DNA from: Plicaturopsis crispa FD-325 SS-3 | Taxonomy: Eukaryota; Basidiomycota; Agaricomycetes; Amylocorticiales; Amylocorticiaceae | NCBI GenBank assembly: GCA_000827205.1 | Contig: KN832554.1 | Span: 1,920,345-1,984,344, forward strand | Direction of reading: 5' to 3' | Length of the DNA stretch: 64,000 nucleotides | Shown here: positions 11,799 through 23,657 of the stretch, piece after piece | Layout of the letters: every line of letters starts with the position of its first letter | Numbering within the stretch: position 1 is the first letter of the stretch | Made by a program: the position numbers and the translations under genes | Notes under the pieces: model-generated | What the model saw: only the letters and a program-made list of their open reading frames with translations | What the model was told of the DNA's origin: nothing | The model's database searches: none

Positions 11799-12810
11799 AT
11801 GGCTAGCGTGCGTTGCATGTACCTCCAAGTTTGCGGCAAGACATGCTGACTTTACTACTAATCAGCACGATGACTCTCATGACGATGACTTGGCACCGTC
11901 CGCGACCCCAGGTGCGAGATACCTGTGATCAGGTGTGGGACTCGTTGCTGATCTTCGCGCAGGTTACAAGCCATCTGCTGCTAAATCAGCCGATGAGTAC
12001 GCGCAACTCGATGCCAACGATGAAAGTTTGGCTCGATGGAAAGCGAGCCTTGGAATTGTGCCTGGAGCTGCCACCGCTGGTACTGGGCCCAAGGTAACAC
12101 CACCCGTACACTCATCCTGATAAGATTCCCGTTGACACGATGTCCACAATCTTCGCAGGTCACTGTTCTGACGCTCGAACTCGATTCCGCCACCCTGCCC
12201 GCCGGAAAGAAGATAGTCTTCGACCTTGCGGACACCGCTAAGCTTGCGGACACAAAGAAGAATCCCATTCATATTAAGGAGGGCGTTGAGTACAAGTACG
12301 TGTCCCACTATATGACTGTCTTGCAGCATCGCTAATATTCTTGCAATCAGCGTACGCATCACCTTCAAAGTTAACCACTCTATTATCTCGGTACGCCCTT
12401 CTTAGCCTCGGTGTCTGTCGCGTAGTCAGACTAACGTGTGTTTTCGTCGTTCAGGGTGTACGATACATCCAGGTTGTGAAGCGTGCTGGTATCAAAGGTA
12501 TATATATTGCCAACATCGATCTTGTACAGAATACTCACCATTGTCTCAGTCGACAAACTGGAGCAAATGCTTGGATCGTATGGCCCCGCACCTAATGGAG
12601 AGCCATACGTGAAGAACTTCGATCCGGAAGAGTCGCCTTCTGGCATGGTTGCCCGCTCCGGTTCATACAACGTCAGGAGCCGAGTGATCGACGACGATGG
12701 AGAAGTCTATGCCGGTACGATAAACGCGTATACATAGTTATGTTCTTCAAACTGACATGTTAATAACTCTAGACTGGGAGTGGTCCTTTAAACTCACGAA
12801 GGATTGGTGA
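11799..12810 (+). CDS. RDI1: Rho GDP-dissociation inhibitor
   Basis: RhoGDI extracts prenylated Rho GTPases such as Cdc42 and Rho1 from membranes and holds them GDP-bound in the cytosol. The C-terminal immunoglobulin-like domain is unmistakable: SGVRYIQVVKRAGIKVDKLEQM, GSYGPAPNGEPYVKNFDPEE, PSGMVARSGSYNVRSRVIDDDG, ending DWEWSFKLTKDW. The N-terminal regulatory arm is acidic (HDDSHDDDLAPSATPGYKPS) and followed by LARWKASLGI. The first coding exon is only ATGGCTAGC, spliced to the acidic exon. Seven or so introns of about 50 nt are visible, the last just before the terminal DWEW. Length about 195-200 residues, normal for the family. Confidence 0.92.
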
Positions 12811-13046
12811 ACGGTTGCCATGATTTAATTTTTTGCATCTTTGGTTCTAGCATTTATCTCTCGCGCACCGATTCATATTTCCGTGTACCCTTCAGAGTTA
12901 CAGATCAATGTACAATCCGTATTTTTCATCTTAGATATGAAGGCCAACGTTAGCCAACGTTGTGCCATTCCGAACCGCCCCGACTGTACGTTGCAGCCGG
13001 CCCAGGTTGGCGCCCAGCCGTATTTCTCTGCAAACCACACCTTGAT

Positions 13047-14392
13047 ATGAACAAGTTGCCACCATTGCGTTTCATCCCGACACTAAATCATGAACGGGCA
13101 ACATTCCTCTCTCTTTCGCCGTCGAGACGGTTGCTTTTGAACCACTCTAGGGTATCGTGTTCTGGTGCACAGCCGAATTCCCAGAGACTTCAACCTATCC
13201 GCTCGCTCAACTCGTATCCCTCTCCTGCTCCTCCAACGACATGGGTCGACCGGCTTCCAGAGAAAGCGCGACCATACGCGTTTTTGACGCGTATTGACAA
13301 ACCCATAGGAACGCTTCTGCTATTTTACCCATGTGGTTCGTAGCAATATGCCTCTCCGCTGCTAGCAATTGACGGCTTTCCGTAGCCTGGTCCATCACTA
13401 TGGCCGCTTACGCGCTCCAAACACCCTTGACTGTTCCGTTAACTTATCTCGGTCTCTTCGGTACTGGGGCTCTTGTCATGCGTGGTGCCGGGTGCACGAT
13501 AAATGACATGTGGGACAAGAATTTGGATAAAGCCGTCGGTGAGTAAACCGCGCTCCCTTACGCGTTTTGACGCGTTTTCGATTATTCGATGTAGCCAGAA
13601 CGAAAGAAAGACCCTTAGCTCGGGGTGACATTACCCAAAGGCAAGCTTTGGGCTTCCTTGCAGCTCAGCTGTCTGTAGGGTTAGGCGTTTTGCTGCAGTT
13701 GAATTGGTACAGGTATGTATCGCGTTCAATCATGCAGCCCCTGCGGCTGATCCATCTCGGAAAGTATTTTGCTGGGAGCATCCTCACTGTCGTTGGTGAC
13801 CATATATCCGTTTATGAAGCGGATTACCCACTGGCCGCAGGCAGTACTCGGTGAGCATGCTTGGAAGATGCCATTTATCGCACTAATAATGTCTACAGGG
13901 CTTGCGTTCAATTGGGGAGCGCTCCTCGGCTGGTCTGCTGTCGCAGGCGCAGTAAATTGGAGCGTGTGCCTTCCCTTGTACGCAGGTGGTGTCTGCTGGA
14001 CGTTAGTCTACGACAGCATATACGCCCATCAGGTATGCCAATCCCATTCCGTTTGTTCGGACAGTACTAATGGCCTATCAAAGGACAAAAGTGACGATGT
14101 CAATGTGGGCATCAAGTCCACCGCTCTCTTGTTCGGCGAAAACACGCGGCCCATCCTAAGCGCGCTGTCGACATCCACCATATCCCTCATTACTTATGCA
14201 GGTTATATGAATGGGCACGGCGCGCTTTTCTACAGTGGTGTTGGACTGGCTGCGATCCAACTTGCGCGGATATTACGCCGAACCGACTTCGATGACCGTG
14301 CCAGCTGCTGGAAAGGCTTTGTCGAATGCGGTTATTCCGGGTTCTTCGTATGGATGGGTGCTCTAGCAGACTACTTGGTGCTGATGATTTGA
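13047..14392 (+). CDS. COQ2: 4-hydroxybenzoate polyprenyltransferase, mitochondrial
   Basis: COQ2 prenylates 4-hydroxybenzoate on the matrix side of the inner mitochondrial membrane, a committed step of ubiquinone synthesis. The N-terminus ([15 protein letters not shown]...) is basic and Ser/Arg-rich, as expected of a presequence. Then come [20 protein letters not shown], the first Asp motif in [18 protein letters not shown] (NDxxDxxxD), [11 protein letters not shown], several hydrophobic helices, and the second Asp motif in [19 protein letters not shown]. Introns interrupt the gene after the first helix, after DKAV, after LNWYR, after AVLG and after YAHQ. The C-terminus is a hydrophobic helix ending [10 protein letters not shown]. 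About 360 residues; both catalytic motifs are intact. Confidence 0.92.
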
Positions 14393-14618
14393 GATGCCTA
14401 TAACAATCAATGCACAGAAAAAGTCTCATGTTGAATGAGTCGTAAAAAGTCGTCATTGCTGAAGAGGAATATAAAAACATGCGTAACAAATATGTTACAA
14501 AAGCCGTGATAACCAGATAGCAAGGTGATAGTAATACACGGTATGGCAGTGAATGGTGTGCAGGAAACAATTACAGACGAAGGAGATAATGTATGTAGCG
14601 GAGAATACTTTTAACGCG

Positions 14619-16899
14619 TCACGCCGGACTGCGTTGCAATGCCCGAGACTTGAGCCAACCCTTGAACGCAACGACGCAGAACGTCCAGCAAAAGGCGAAG
14701 CATGTAATAGCTACCGCGACGTTCAAGAACATCATCATGTCTACGGAAGAAAGTCAGTCGGCGTTATGGATAGCGCATGGGATGCAATGCTTACCATCCC
14801 GCCCTCGTCGCATGGCAGCGAGCGTGAGTTCCTCCGTACTAAATATGAACATCAACCCGCCGCAGGCGAGGAAGAAACTACCCAGGGCCTCTGTCGGAGG
14901 ACGAGACGGGAACACGGAGCGAGGAGGTCCAAGCCACAGGAAGAAATAGGTGAGGCACCTCAACACCGAAAATCCGAGTAGAAGCCAGCCCCAAAGCGCG
15001 TGGATCTGGACCTATTAAATATAGACGGTTAGTCCGACGACATCTAGAGATGCTGGGAAGCGCGATCAGCGCTCACCTGGAAGAGGTACGTCTGCGCATG
15101 CGCAGACATGGCGGCACCGGTAACTCCGATCACAAGCGCTGGGAAAGGATTGAAGCTCGAGATGTAGCTCGGAGGATCTTGTAGGGCATCGCCGGTGAGG
15201 GATGAATCCTTCGCGCTGGAAGAAATCGAGACAGAGGACGCCAGCCACCGTCGAACAGTCTTTGATTCCAGCGCCATACCAACTAGCCCAGCAAACCAGA
15301 ACATCACCTGAAAGAATCGCGTCAATGACAGCCATCGAACAAAACATGTGGATACTCACTGCAATGCCGATGTGTTGTATCTGCTTGGTCGTGTAGGGGT
15401 CACCAGGATTGGCACCGAAACGCTCCATCCATGTGTTCGTTACGCCGTAGAAGAAAATCACCGACGACTCGACAAACTCTGCGCTCACGTATCCATCTGA
15501 GGGAGATCGATTCCAGGCCCAGCCTAGCTCAGAAAAGGAGCCGAGGAAACGGGCAAAGGTCACTAATCCGTACAGCCAGAAGATGCCGCCCTCTATATTT
15601 ATCGTCAGTCAAGTCGACGGGGAGCGAGCGAGCGAGATGGCTAGACATACTAATTGTGTGTGCCAAACAACCGTTGATGTAGTTCTCCCGGCAGCCGCCC
15701 GTGTAAACAACAATCCCACTCAAGAGCTGAGCGAATCCGGCAAACACCAAAGCCCTTTCCCCTGTCGCAAACGCCCCATTGCCTATGCGCTTAAGTAGGG
15801 ACATTGTAGGGCGGATAACGGGGAAACGGGGACTCTCGTGGTCGTGCAGCGTCTCATCGGAGTGGTTTCCGTCTTTCGGAGACTGGTCGCCAAACACCGT
15901 CCTCTCCGACGAAGCCGAATACGAGTAATTGTGGCGCTGGAAATGAACGTGGACGTCGTTGGCCTGGGGCTCCATATCGTCGTCGAACTCAGTCTGGACA
16001 GCAGGTAAGTCCTGATTCCGACGCACGTGAAGGGGAATGGCGGTAGTCGATTTGCTCGCATGGAGATCCACGTCGTCATATCCATCGTGGCCGTCGTCCA
16101 TAAGTCCGATATATTCGGAATCACCGGCAGTCTTCGTTGCACTCTGACGATTCAGCACGACACTATTCCAAAACGCTTTGAACGCGAATTTCTCGCCGCT
16201 CCGGATATAGTCCGCCAGCCGATGGAAGAACGCGAGAACGTCGATGGTGGTGAGGACAAATGAGAACAGCAGAATCCAGTAACCCTGAGAGCTGTGTTTC
16301 TGTCCCTCGTACCTACAAAAAAAACATTAGCTTTAGAAGCTTCTCGAACTGTTTCTGACACTCACATGTTGGGCGTCAGCTTTCGATACAAACTACTGGT
16401 GGCACACCCTAAGGCACATAGACCATAAAATGCAGCTACAACGAGGCCGTGCAAAGAGTGCTTAACGGAACGCATCGCGATACCTTGACGGAAAATGCAC
16501 ACTTCAGCTCATATATTTTGCTACGACCGTACAAAAATGCTCACCAGCAGGGAGTGCCACAAAAAATGCCAGACTCATAAACGATACGTGCAAGGCCATT
16601 AAACCAGGGTATCGGGTGACCTCCTTGTCACTTTCATCAATGTCTATGGTCCAGTATGACGGCGGTGTGGGTGCGTGCTTCAACGTTACTTCCGTCTCGT
16701 TGATGACGAGGAGGGGAGCTCCGTGGTGGTGGGCATGTTCATCCCTCGGACTAAACTCGGATCCCGTTTGCTTCGCGAATGGCGCAGAAATAGCAAATGC
16801 ATCTGGGGAGGGCGCCGCAGCAACTAGCGGAGGCGCCGCGGAAAAGATGAACGCGATGGAGGGGATGAGGAGACCGATTGAACACCAGTGTGCACGCAT
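14619..16899 (-). CDS. YTP1-like multi-pass membrane protein
   Basis: It looks like the fungal YTP1 family (N-terminal DUF2427 segment plus Ytp1 C-terminal domain), whose function is not established. The start MRAHWCSIGLLIPSIAFIFSAA is a signal peptide. A His-containing lumenal part (DEHAHHHGAPL) follows, then helices around MALHVSFMSLAFFVALPAG, LHGLVVAAFYGLCALGCATS and YWILLFSFVLTTIDVLAFF. A cytosolic Asp/His/Ser-rich loop of about 120 residues precedes the second block of helices (GERALVFAGFAQLLSGIVVYTGGCREN, GGIFWLYGLVTFARFLGSF, IQIHALWGWLLLGFS-like segments). The last exon reads DDMMMFLNVAVAITCFAFCW and ends LQRSPA at 14619. About 590 residues. Family call is by overall pattern, with good but not complete certainty. 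Confidence 0.72.
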
Positions 16900-18607
16900 C
16901 TTGGCGGATTGGGCGACCAGGAGGAAGAAAGCATGACTGCACGGAGGATCCGTTTATATGCTGCGGGGGTGTGGCCGGGAGTCGAGAGCAGAAGCGCCCT
17001 CCCGGGATGACTCGGCGAGCACGATTCATCGGCGAGGATTTAGTTTACCAATGCGCGATTATTCAGACGCTCACGTAATTCAACCTGGTATTTTCCGTTC
17101 AGTAAGTATGATCCAAAATCCCGGAGATTGGAACTGTACAACCTTGTACCGTCCGTCGTTCAAACGCTCAAGAGGCGTCCGAGCCCACGAGCCGACATCT
17201 GCGGTTGATCGGTTTGTAGACAGAATAGCGAGCGATGGTGTACACCGGGCGGGCACGTCTTGGGAGTCGATCGCGCGTGTTTCCTTTTCAGGACTTTTGT
17301 CAAAGTTGAGGCTTCCTTTGCCGTTTCGGCCCCGATGCAGAGCGGAGGTAAAACTGCACCATTATAAACCATCGATGACGCGTCCGCCGACGGCAACTTG
17401 ATTCTCGGCCGTCGAACCGGGCTCAATAATCTGGTGGTTTGAGGTGAAGCATCGATATCAGGTCGGTATGTCATGATATGGGCGAGTTCCAGAGACTTCC
17501 AGAGCACTCTACTCAACTTCCTGAGTATCGGTTGATGACGGGAAAAAATGCGACGGACAGAGGGCAACCTGCTCAAGAAATCCTATGTAATACTTGCATG
17601 ATTTGGTCAACGTGCCCAGGGTAGCAAGGGAAACGGCGTACCATTGCATACCAGGTGCTATTGGCAAAGTTACCTGACCAAAAGCCTCCATTGCCTATTC
17701 ACAAAAATCATGCAAATCACCTCATGCATGCATTTCATGGTTGATCGATAATCGGTCTCACTTCGGTCTTGAAGCAAGCCAATAGTGAAGAGACGCGGAC
17801 CGGGTTACAGCGGATATACGACGGACGTACGACGGCGATGGCAAACATGGGATGGGCAGTAGTGCCCGCCGTTATGCGCAGCATCAAGCGCTCACCTGGA
17901 AGCTATGCACATCTGAATCATCATGCATAGAGAATCAGAAAGACAATAAGTCAGGAGTATATTAAGTATAAGATAATGACACTCACCTCAGACGGGTAGT
18001 AAGTACCTTGAGGGTGTTGTCAATTCAGCGCTATCCATTCACACACCTCAGCGTTGGCAGATGGATCCCCACTCCATTCGAGATGCACCAGGAGGATGAA
18101 AACGCGTGCAATGCATCAACGATAAAGTTCAATGATCATACCGCTCAGCACTTCACAAGCTCACCCACGAGCAGTGGGAAACGGTCGAGCGCTCCTACTA
18201 AGCGCATGAAATATGTCAGTCCTCCGGCAGAGACGACTTCCAGCGCTCCCAGTCTGATCGAACAGGCGTCAAATGAGATAGTGTACTTGGTACGCAAACA
18301 AGAAGGAATTGCGATGACAGCGAGCAGTTCGCGGCTGCCCGAAAGGCTAACCACGTGGAAGGATGTCGGTGGCGCAAAAATCGAAATCGGCTCAACAAAA
18401 GTGACGACCTCCTTGAACACCGGCTTGTAATCGTACGAGGTATTTCACTTGCTATCCCTCGTTCGATGAATTCTTTGCCTTGTCCGTTACACTTCGCTAA
18501 GTATCGAGGTCTCGAGTGCAATTCTTGTCTAGAACTGCGCCGCGTTGCTCGTCCTTGAAGCGCCCACGCACACCCGCACGGAGTCACGGACAACCGCAGA
18601 AGTGATC
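16900..18607. other. Long intergenic region, no supported gene
   Basis: About 1.7 kb between the divergent YTP1-like and MFS genes. Open frames exist at 17160-17576 (minus), 18082-18430 (plus) and 18145-18420 (minus, overlapping the previous one). None has a recognisable domain, and the two at 18.1-18.4 kb are mutually exclusive. They might be remnants of a decayed gene. No repeats or element ends are evident. Confidence 0.35.
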
Positions 18608-20865
18608 ATGGGTGTAAGATCTCGTGCTCGGAATTTCGTGTGGGGAGAAGTACCTTCATCGGAGGCAGAGACAAGACTGCTTCTCAAGATTGACTGGTTT
18701 ATCCTGTCGTATTGCTGCCTCATGGTTCGTGTTCACCATTTGAGCTATGCATTCAATCCTTATTTGCGCTCGTGCAGTATTTTACCAACTGTGAGTCAAT
18801 CTCACTGAAATATTGAATTTCCTACTGGGCGGCTGCTGACAGCCACGAAGACCTAGATAGATCAAATGTTTCCAACGCCTATGTATCAGGAATGAAAGAG
18901 GAGTTACATATGCAAGGAACGGATTTTAATGTAAGCGTTGTGCTCAATATACAAGACACATTTGTTCATTATAATTCGCATAGAAAATCAACACCATCTT
19001 CACCTGCGGATATATCGTTGGAATGATACCGCAGAATTTGATGCTGCAGGTCGTCTCCCCTCGAATCTGGTTCCCCACTATGCAAATAGTCTGGGGAGTC
19101 CTTACTTTCTGGTTGGTACACCCGTTTGATATCAATTCTTCACAGACGACTTATCACCGCGAACAGTACCAGCGCTGTCCATAATGTCGAGCAGGTAATC
19201 TATCTTTACTGGAAGACGCGCTTATGAGGGATCTAATGAGCAACATTGGTAGATATACGCGATCAGATTCTTCCAAGGAATGGCAGAGGCATCGACATTC
19301 GTAGGAACTCACTACATTCTGGGATCGTACGTATCTCGCTCATTGAAATCTGGAGACCCTCGTTTATTTGAGGGATGCAGATGGTATAAACCTGGAGAAC
19401 TTGGAAAACGCTCTGGCATATTCACGTCGTCAGGGCTGATTGGAACACTGTAAGCCAGTCTCGAGAAAAAGTCTGCTAATGCTCACTTCAATTTGTGACA
19501 AGTTTCTCTGGTGTGCTTCAGGGTGCCGTGTACAAGTTAGTCTCCTCTTTTCTGTCATTTGCGTAGTAATCTCATGATGATGTGCTTGAAAGAAATTTAA
19601 ACGGCCACGCAAGCCGGAGTGGATGGCGATGGCTGTAAGTTCCATTCACAGCTACGCTTCTCCACCGTATCAATTTCAGCGCAGATTTATCATCGACGGC
19701 ATTATCACCTTGCCCATCGCTTTTTATGGTTTTCTCGTATTCCCGAACACACCAGCCACTACGACCGCTTTCTATCTCTCAGAAGAGGTGATATCCGCTG
19801 CTTGCAGAAATACGTATGGTGTATTTAGAGAAATGGTTTCTAGGAGCGGGCAATCGCGATAGCCAGACTGGACTCTGACACCACACACCAGCCCTTGTCA
19901 TGGAGTCTCGTAAGGCGGGTACTTAGCCGATGGCGCTGGTACGGATGCAGCCTACTCGTCAGTCTAATTTCAAATTTTTTCCACCGTTAAAAAAGCTCAC
20001 GGCACCATTAGTTCGCTATTTCCGGTGAAGTGGAGAGTTTCGGGTCGAACAATCTAATGGGCCAGTGGCTGAAGGCCATCGGCGGATACACCGTCGAGCA
20101 GACAGGTGCGTTCGTGCACATCCTCTGCACCGCGTTGGCTAATCAATACAATCAGATTACTATCCGTCCGGGTTGACAGCTTTCGGAGTTGCGAGTACTC
20201 TTGTCTGTGCAACCTGGACTGATTACACGCGTGCACGGTGGCCCGTACTGGTTTATATGTCTATAGCACTGATATTCTCGTCGATATGCATCCTGGTGTG
20301 GAGTAGCCCCACTGGACTCAAGTTTTTCGCCTATTGTGAGTTTCCTCCGTTTATTTCGTACATTGTATTGAATGTAATGCGCTGTAGATCTTTCGGGCGC
20401 GTCGTATGCAGGGCAGGCAACGACATTTGCGTACGTCTGTTACTTTCCACCTTGCGTGATATACATTTACGTTCGTTTTTGCTCTGCCTATAGGTGGGCA
20501 AACCAAATATGTGCAGACGACTCGCAAGAACGCGCGATCGTGCTCGCCTCTATGAAGTACGCCGTGCAGTCATCATTTCGAACAACTCACTGACTTGCAT
20601 CTGCGCATTCGACAGCATGTTCAACAACGCCGTAAACGCGTTCTGGTCGATACTGCTCTACCCGGCGTCGGACGCGCCCAAGTTCCAGAAGGGCATGATC
20701 GCCATGATCGCCATGTGCGTCGCCACCCTCGGTGTGACGTACTTGGTGTGGTATCTCGAAAGACGGGAGAAACTTGCCGCCAATAATCAAGGGACGCATA
20801 TCAACCGCACTAGCTTGCATCAGGACGAGGGTCGCGAGTCTGTGGGCGAGAAGGACGCGGCGTGA
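18608..20865 (+). CDS. MFS transporter, allantoate permease (Dal5/Tna1) family
   Basis: Members of this anion:cation symporter family import allantoate, nicotinate, pantothenate or related organic anions at the plasma membrane. The start MGVRSRARNFVWGEVPSSEA leads to LLKIDWFILSYCCLMYFTN, then YLDRSNVSNAYVSGMKEEL, a typical family signature. Further landmarks are TIFTCGYIVGMIPQNLMLQVV, AIRFFQGMAEASTFVGTHY, GSWYKPGELGKRSGIF, FIIDGIITLPIAFYGFLVFP, and late helices through NMFNNAVNAFWSILLYPASDAP. Around 13 short introns can be placed so that the family motifs join in frame; one uses an acceptor (GCGAACAG near 19170) downstream of a nearer AG that would create a stop. The C-terminus is polar and acidic (DEGRESVGEKDAA). 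Substrate unknown. Confidence 0.85.
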
Positions 20866-21261
20866 TTGTACGTTTACAAGAAGAAATTATGGACCTCGTT
20901 GTGGTATGTAGACCTTATATGGGGGTGGTTGTATGAACACTGCAAAGTTGCAACTGTGCATATGATAATCGATGTCGAAACTTAAAGCGACTAGGGAACG
21001 AGCGCTACAGATACAAATTTGTGTTAGGATATACGTCCGTAGCCTGCTCATACTTCCGGGCAAGCATGAGCTCCGACCGTGCACAGCAGATCAGACGACA
21101 ATAAGAACTTGTGGGCAAGTGCCACTGCCACGCGGGATGTTATTACACAAAGTAATCAATCAACCAGCGCGCACAACAGGGGAGGGCAGGAAGGAAGAAG
21201 CGAAGGGTTGCTTGCATTAGTATGATATCGGGTTATCGGTGGGTATATAGAGTCGAGTCGA
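20866..21261. other. Intergenic between convergent genes
   Basis: About 400 nt between the MFS and Ser-rich membrane protein stop codons. It holds both 3' ends; no gene is seen. Confidence 0.4.
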
Positions 21262-22760
21262 TCACTCGTTGGCGACCTGCGCAATGGTTATGCATCAGCA
21301 CGTATCTCATCAAGCGGGCATGTCATTGACGTACCTTCAGAGCGTGGGGAATGCCGAGGTAGTCCACGCTGCCGTCGTGTGGCTGATGTGCACCGAACGT
21401 GTTGGGCAGGGGAGCCGCAGGAGCAGGCTTCGTCGGATGAGCAGCGCTCTCATCCGTAGGGGACACCGGGGGAGAGTTGAGCAGTGACTTCGACCGGTCA
21501 AGACCAGCGTTTGCCGCCACGTTCAGGGAAGGAGGGAGAATGGGGGCAGGCGTACGGGACGAGTCGTAGATCGGGTTGGGAGCAGGAGGTGCATATGGTG
21601 CGTTGCCGTAACCCTGGTACGGGGCAGGTTGGCCGTAACTCGGGCCCTGTGCGTACATTTGCGGCTGAGGATAGCCAGCGTTACGCGGGACAGCCGGGGC
21701 AGCATATGCGACGTTCTGTCCGTAGCCGTCGTACGCGTGGCCAGCGCTGCTGTTGTGCCCATGACCGGAACTGCTGTTGCTGTCATATCTGACCAAGTCC
21801 GCGCCCTTCTCGACGTCCTCGTGACCGTAGTGGTCAGTCGTGGGGTCGAAAGAGACGGCCTCGTTGAAGTCCCGGTCAAGTTTCGACCGGCGGCGTTTAC
21901 GCATGGCCATCGTCGCGATGATGACAAGGAGAATAAGCCCGATTATTCCGACCACGGCGAAAACGCCGCCCTCAAGGGGCTTGTTCTGCAGGAATGCCTT
22001 GGGAACGGCGGCAGCAGTGGAGGTTGCAGCACTGTCCGCAGAGCTGAAGGAAGTGATGGTAACGACATTACCACCAGCCTGAGTAGTGATAACAGGAGTG
22101 GCCTGCTCGGTGGGAGTAGCCGTTGGTGGTGGGGTTGAGGAGGTCGAAGTCGTGGAGGACGAGGTTGTGGACGAGCTCGAGCTCGAGCTCGAGGTCGTTG
22201 AGCTGGAGCTTATGCTTGTGCTCGTTCTTTCGCAACCAATCAGTACGCCACCCACGGACCAAGACGACGATATAGACTCACGACGATACCGAAGAGGAAG
22301 TAGCCGACGCAGTCGAGCTGATAGATGAAGATGAAGAAATACTCGTCAGGGACGGAGCGGCGCTGACAGAGGGAGAAGATTGGGACCCAGGTAACAAGGG
22401 AGAAATGACGCTTGTGACGCCGCCGACAACGCTGGTAAGGCCGCCTAAGAGGCCGCCACCGTTGGTACTTGTCGCGCTGGGCGAAGAAGCAGCGTTGGCT
22501 GCTGCTGTTCCAGTCGCCAGCGTGCCAGTAGCACCGGCTTGATCATTTCCTCCGCCACTGGGATTATTGCTGTCAGTTCAACGCGACGAAATGACTCTAA
22601 GAGGTGAACTCACGTTAAATCCGTGGCAACTTCGGACGCGCGAACGGAAGCTTGTCAGCTACTGAACGGCAACAGATGAAAGGTGACACTCACGACTGCC
22701 GAGGAGGCCCCGCCTCAAGGCGATATCGCGGTGGTGGACACCAATGTTCAGTCCGTCCAT
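21262..22760 (-). CDS. Ser/Thr-rich single-pass membrane protein (Mid2/WSC-like layout)
   Basis: Function unknown; the layout resembles cell-wall stress sensors and related fungal one-pass proteins. The extracellular half is Ser/Thr/Ala-rich with Gly-rich patches (TNGGGLLGGLTSVVGGVTSVI) and long poly-Ser/Thr runs. One hydrophobic helix follows (GVFAVVGIIGLILLVIIATMAM), then a strongly basic stop-transfer RKRRRSKLDRDF. The cytosolic tail, about 200 residues, is rich in Tyr, Pro, Gly and Gln (QPQMYAQGPSYGQPAPYQGYG). The ATG at 22760 (MDGLNIGVHHRDIALRRGLLGS) is followed by two small exons. It gives no clear signal peptide, which is odd for this topology, so a different 5' exon is possible. The tail is spliced to a tiny last exon coding VANE. 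No WSC cysteine domain is visible. Confidence 0.65.
22173..22193. repeat. Short GAGCTC tandem repeat within Ser-coding region
   Basis: About three and a half copies of a self-complementary hexamer, read on the minus strand as Ser codons of the Ser-rich ectodomain. It is a simple low-complexity coding repeat. Confidence 0.6.
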
Positions 22761-23657
22761 GGCGAGCGAGGTCCGTGTAAACCAGTCAAGGTGTATAGAG
22801 AAGTGTAAAGAGCGTGGCAGTAAGCAATATGCGGTCTATGTGGTTTTAATAATTCACGAGGTCTCGTCTGGCGGGGATTGCAGAGGCCAGACTGGGCGTT
22901 GTGGATTGTAAAAGTGGACGAGGAGGGACAGGAAAGAAATCAGAGGTACAAAAGCAAAATGGATGGTAAAAGAGAGCGCGTACGACACAGGATAACCGTT
23001 ATTTCCCACTCCACACGAATAATCGGAACTAATGTCTTTTTGCATAGAGAACATAGGCGGAAATCTCCTTTGTTGGCATCGTAACTGCTGGCTAGGAGCA
23101 AAAACACGTTGAAAAGACTTCATTCTGAACCAAAATGTGGAGCGTTCGCGCCGACTTTCGCGAGCTCATTGAACGCCTGTGATCCGATCTCGCGTGGCTC
23201 TGCTGAATGGAAAACTGCCGTAACCTGAAGACATTGACGAAATACAGGGCGTCCTTAATGCACGCTATATAGCGAGTGTCTCCAAGGCTACACAGAGACC
23301 AACCACGCCGTGCACACGGACGAAGAGATCGGTGTCGACGCGAACGCTCCCCAGTGTTAACGGGTTGCTAGGACCTCCTCCTTACGCGCGCGCGACCTCG
23401 GTCCTGGTCCTCGGACATGGACTCCTACGCGACGAGGAGACGCCGTATCCGGGAGACCATAAACCAAGACCGACACGAGGGAGAATATAGATCGAGTAGT
23501 TCATTGATCATGGACGTTGCGGACAAGACATGCATGAATGTGGATGTGCATAATGATATGTAGCGAACTCGGTATTCAGTGCAAGGGGCGCCAAGCTAAG
23601 GGAAATCAAGACAACAGAGGTATACGATACGATACAACACGAATATAACACATTACC
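22761..23657. other. Intergenic, about 0.9 kb
   Basis: It contains the promoter of the Ser-rich membrane protein and the 3' region of the PKA regulatory subunit. Short frames occur, but no gene is supported. Confidence 0.4.

Noticed and set aside
17160-17691. Minus-strand open frames of 60-139 codons
   Set aside because: No domain, no convincing splice joins, and Arg/Ser-rich composition typical of chance frames.
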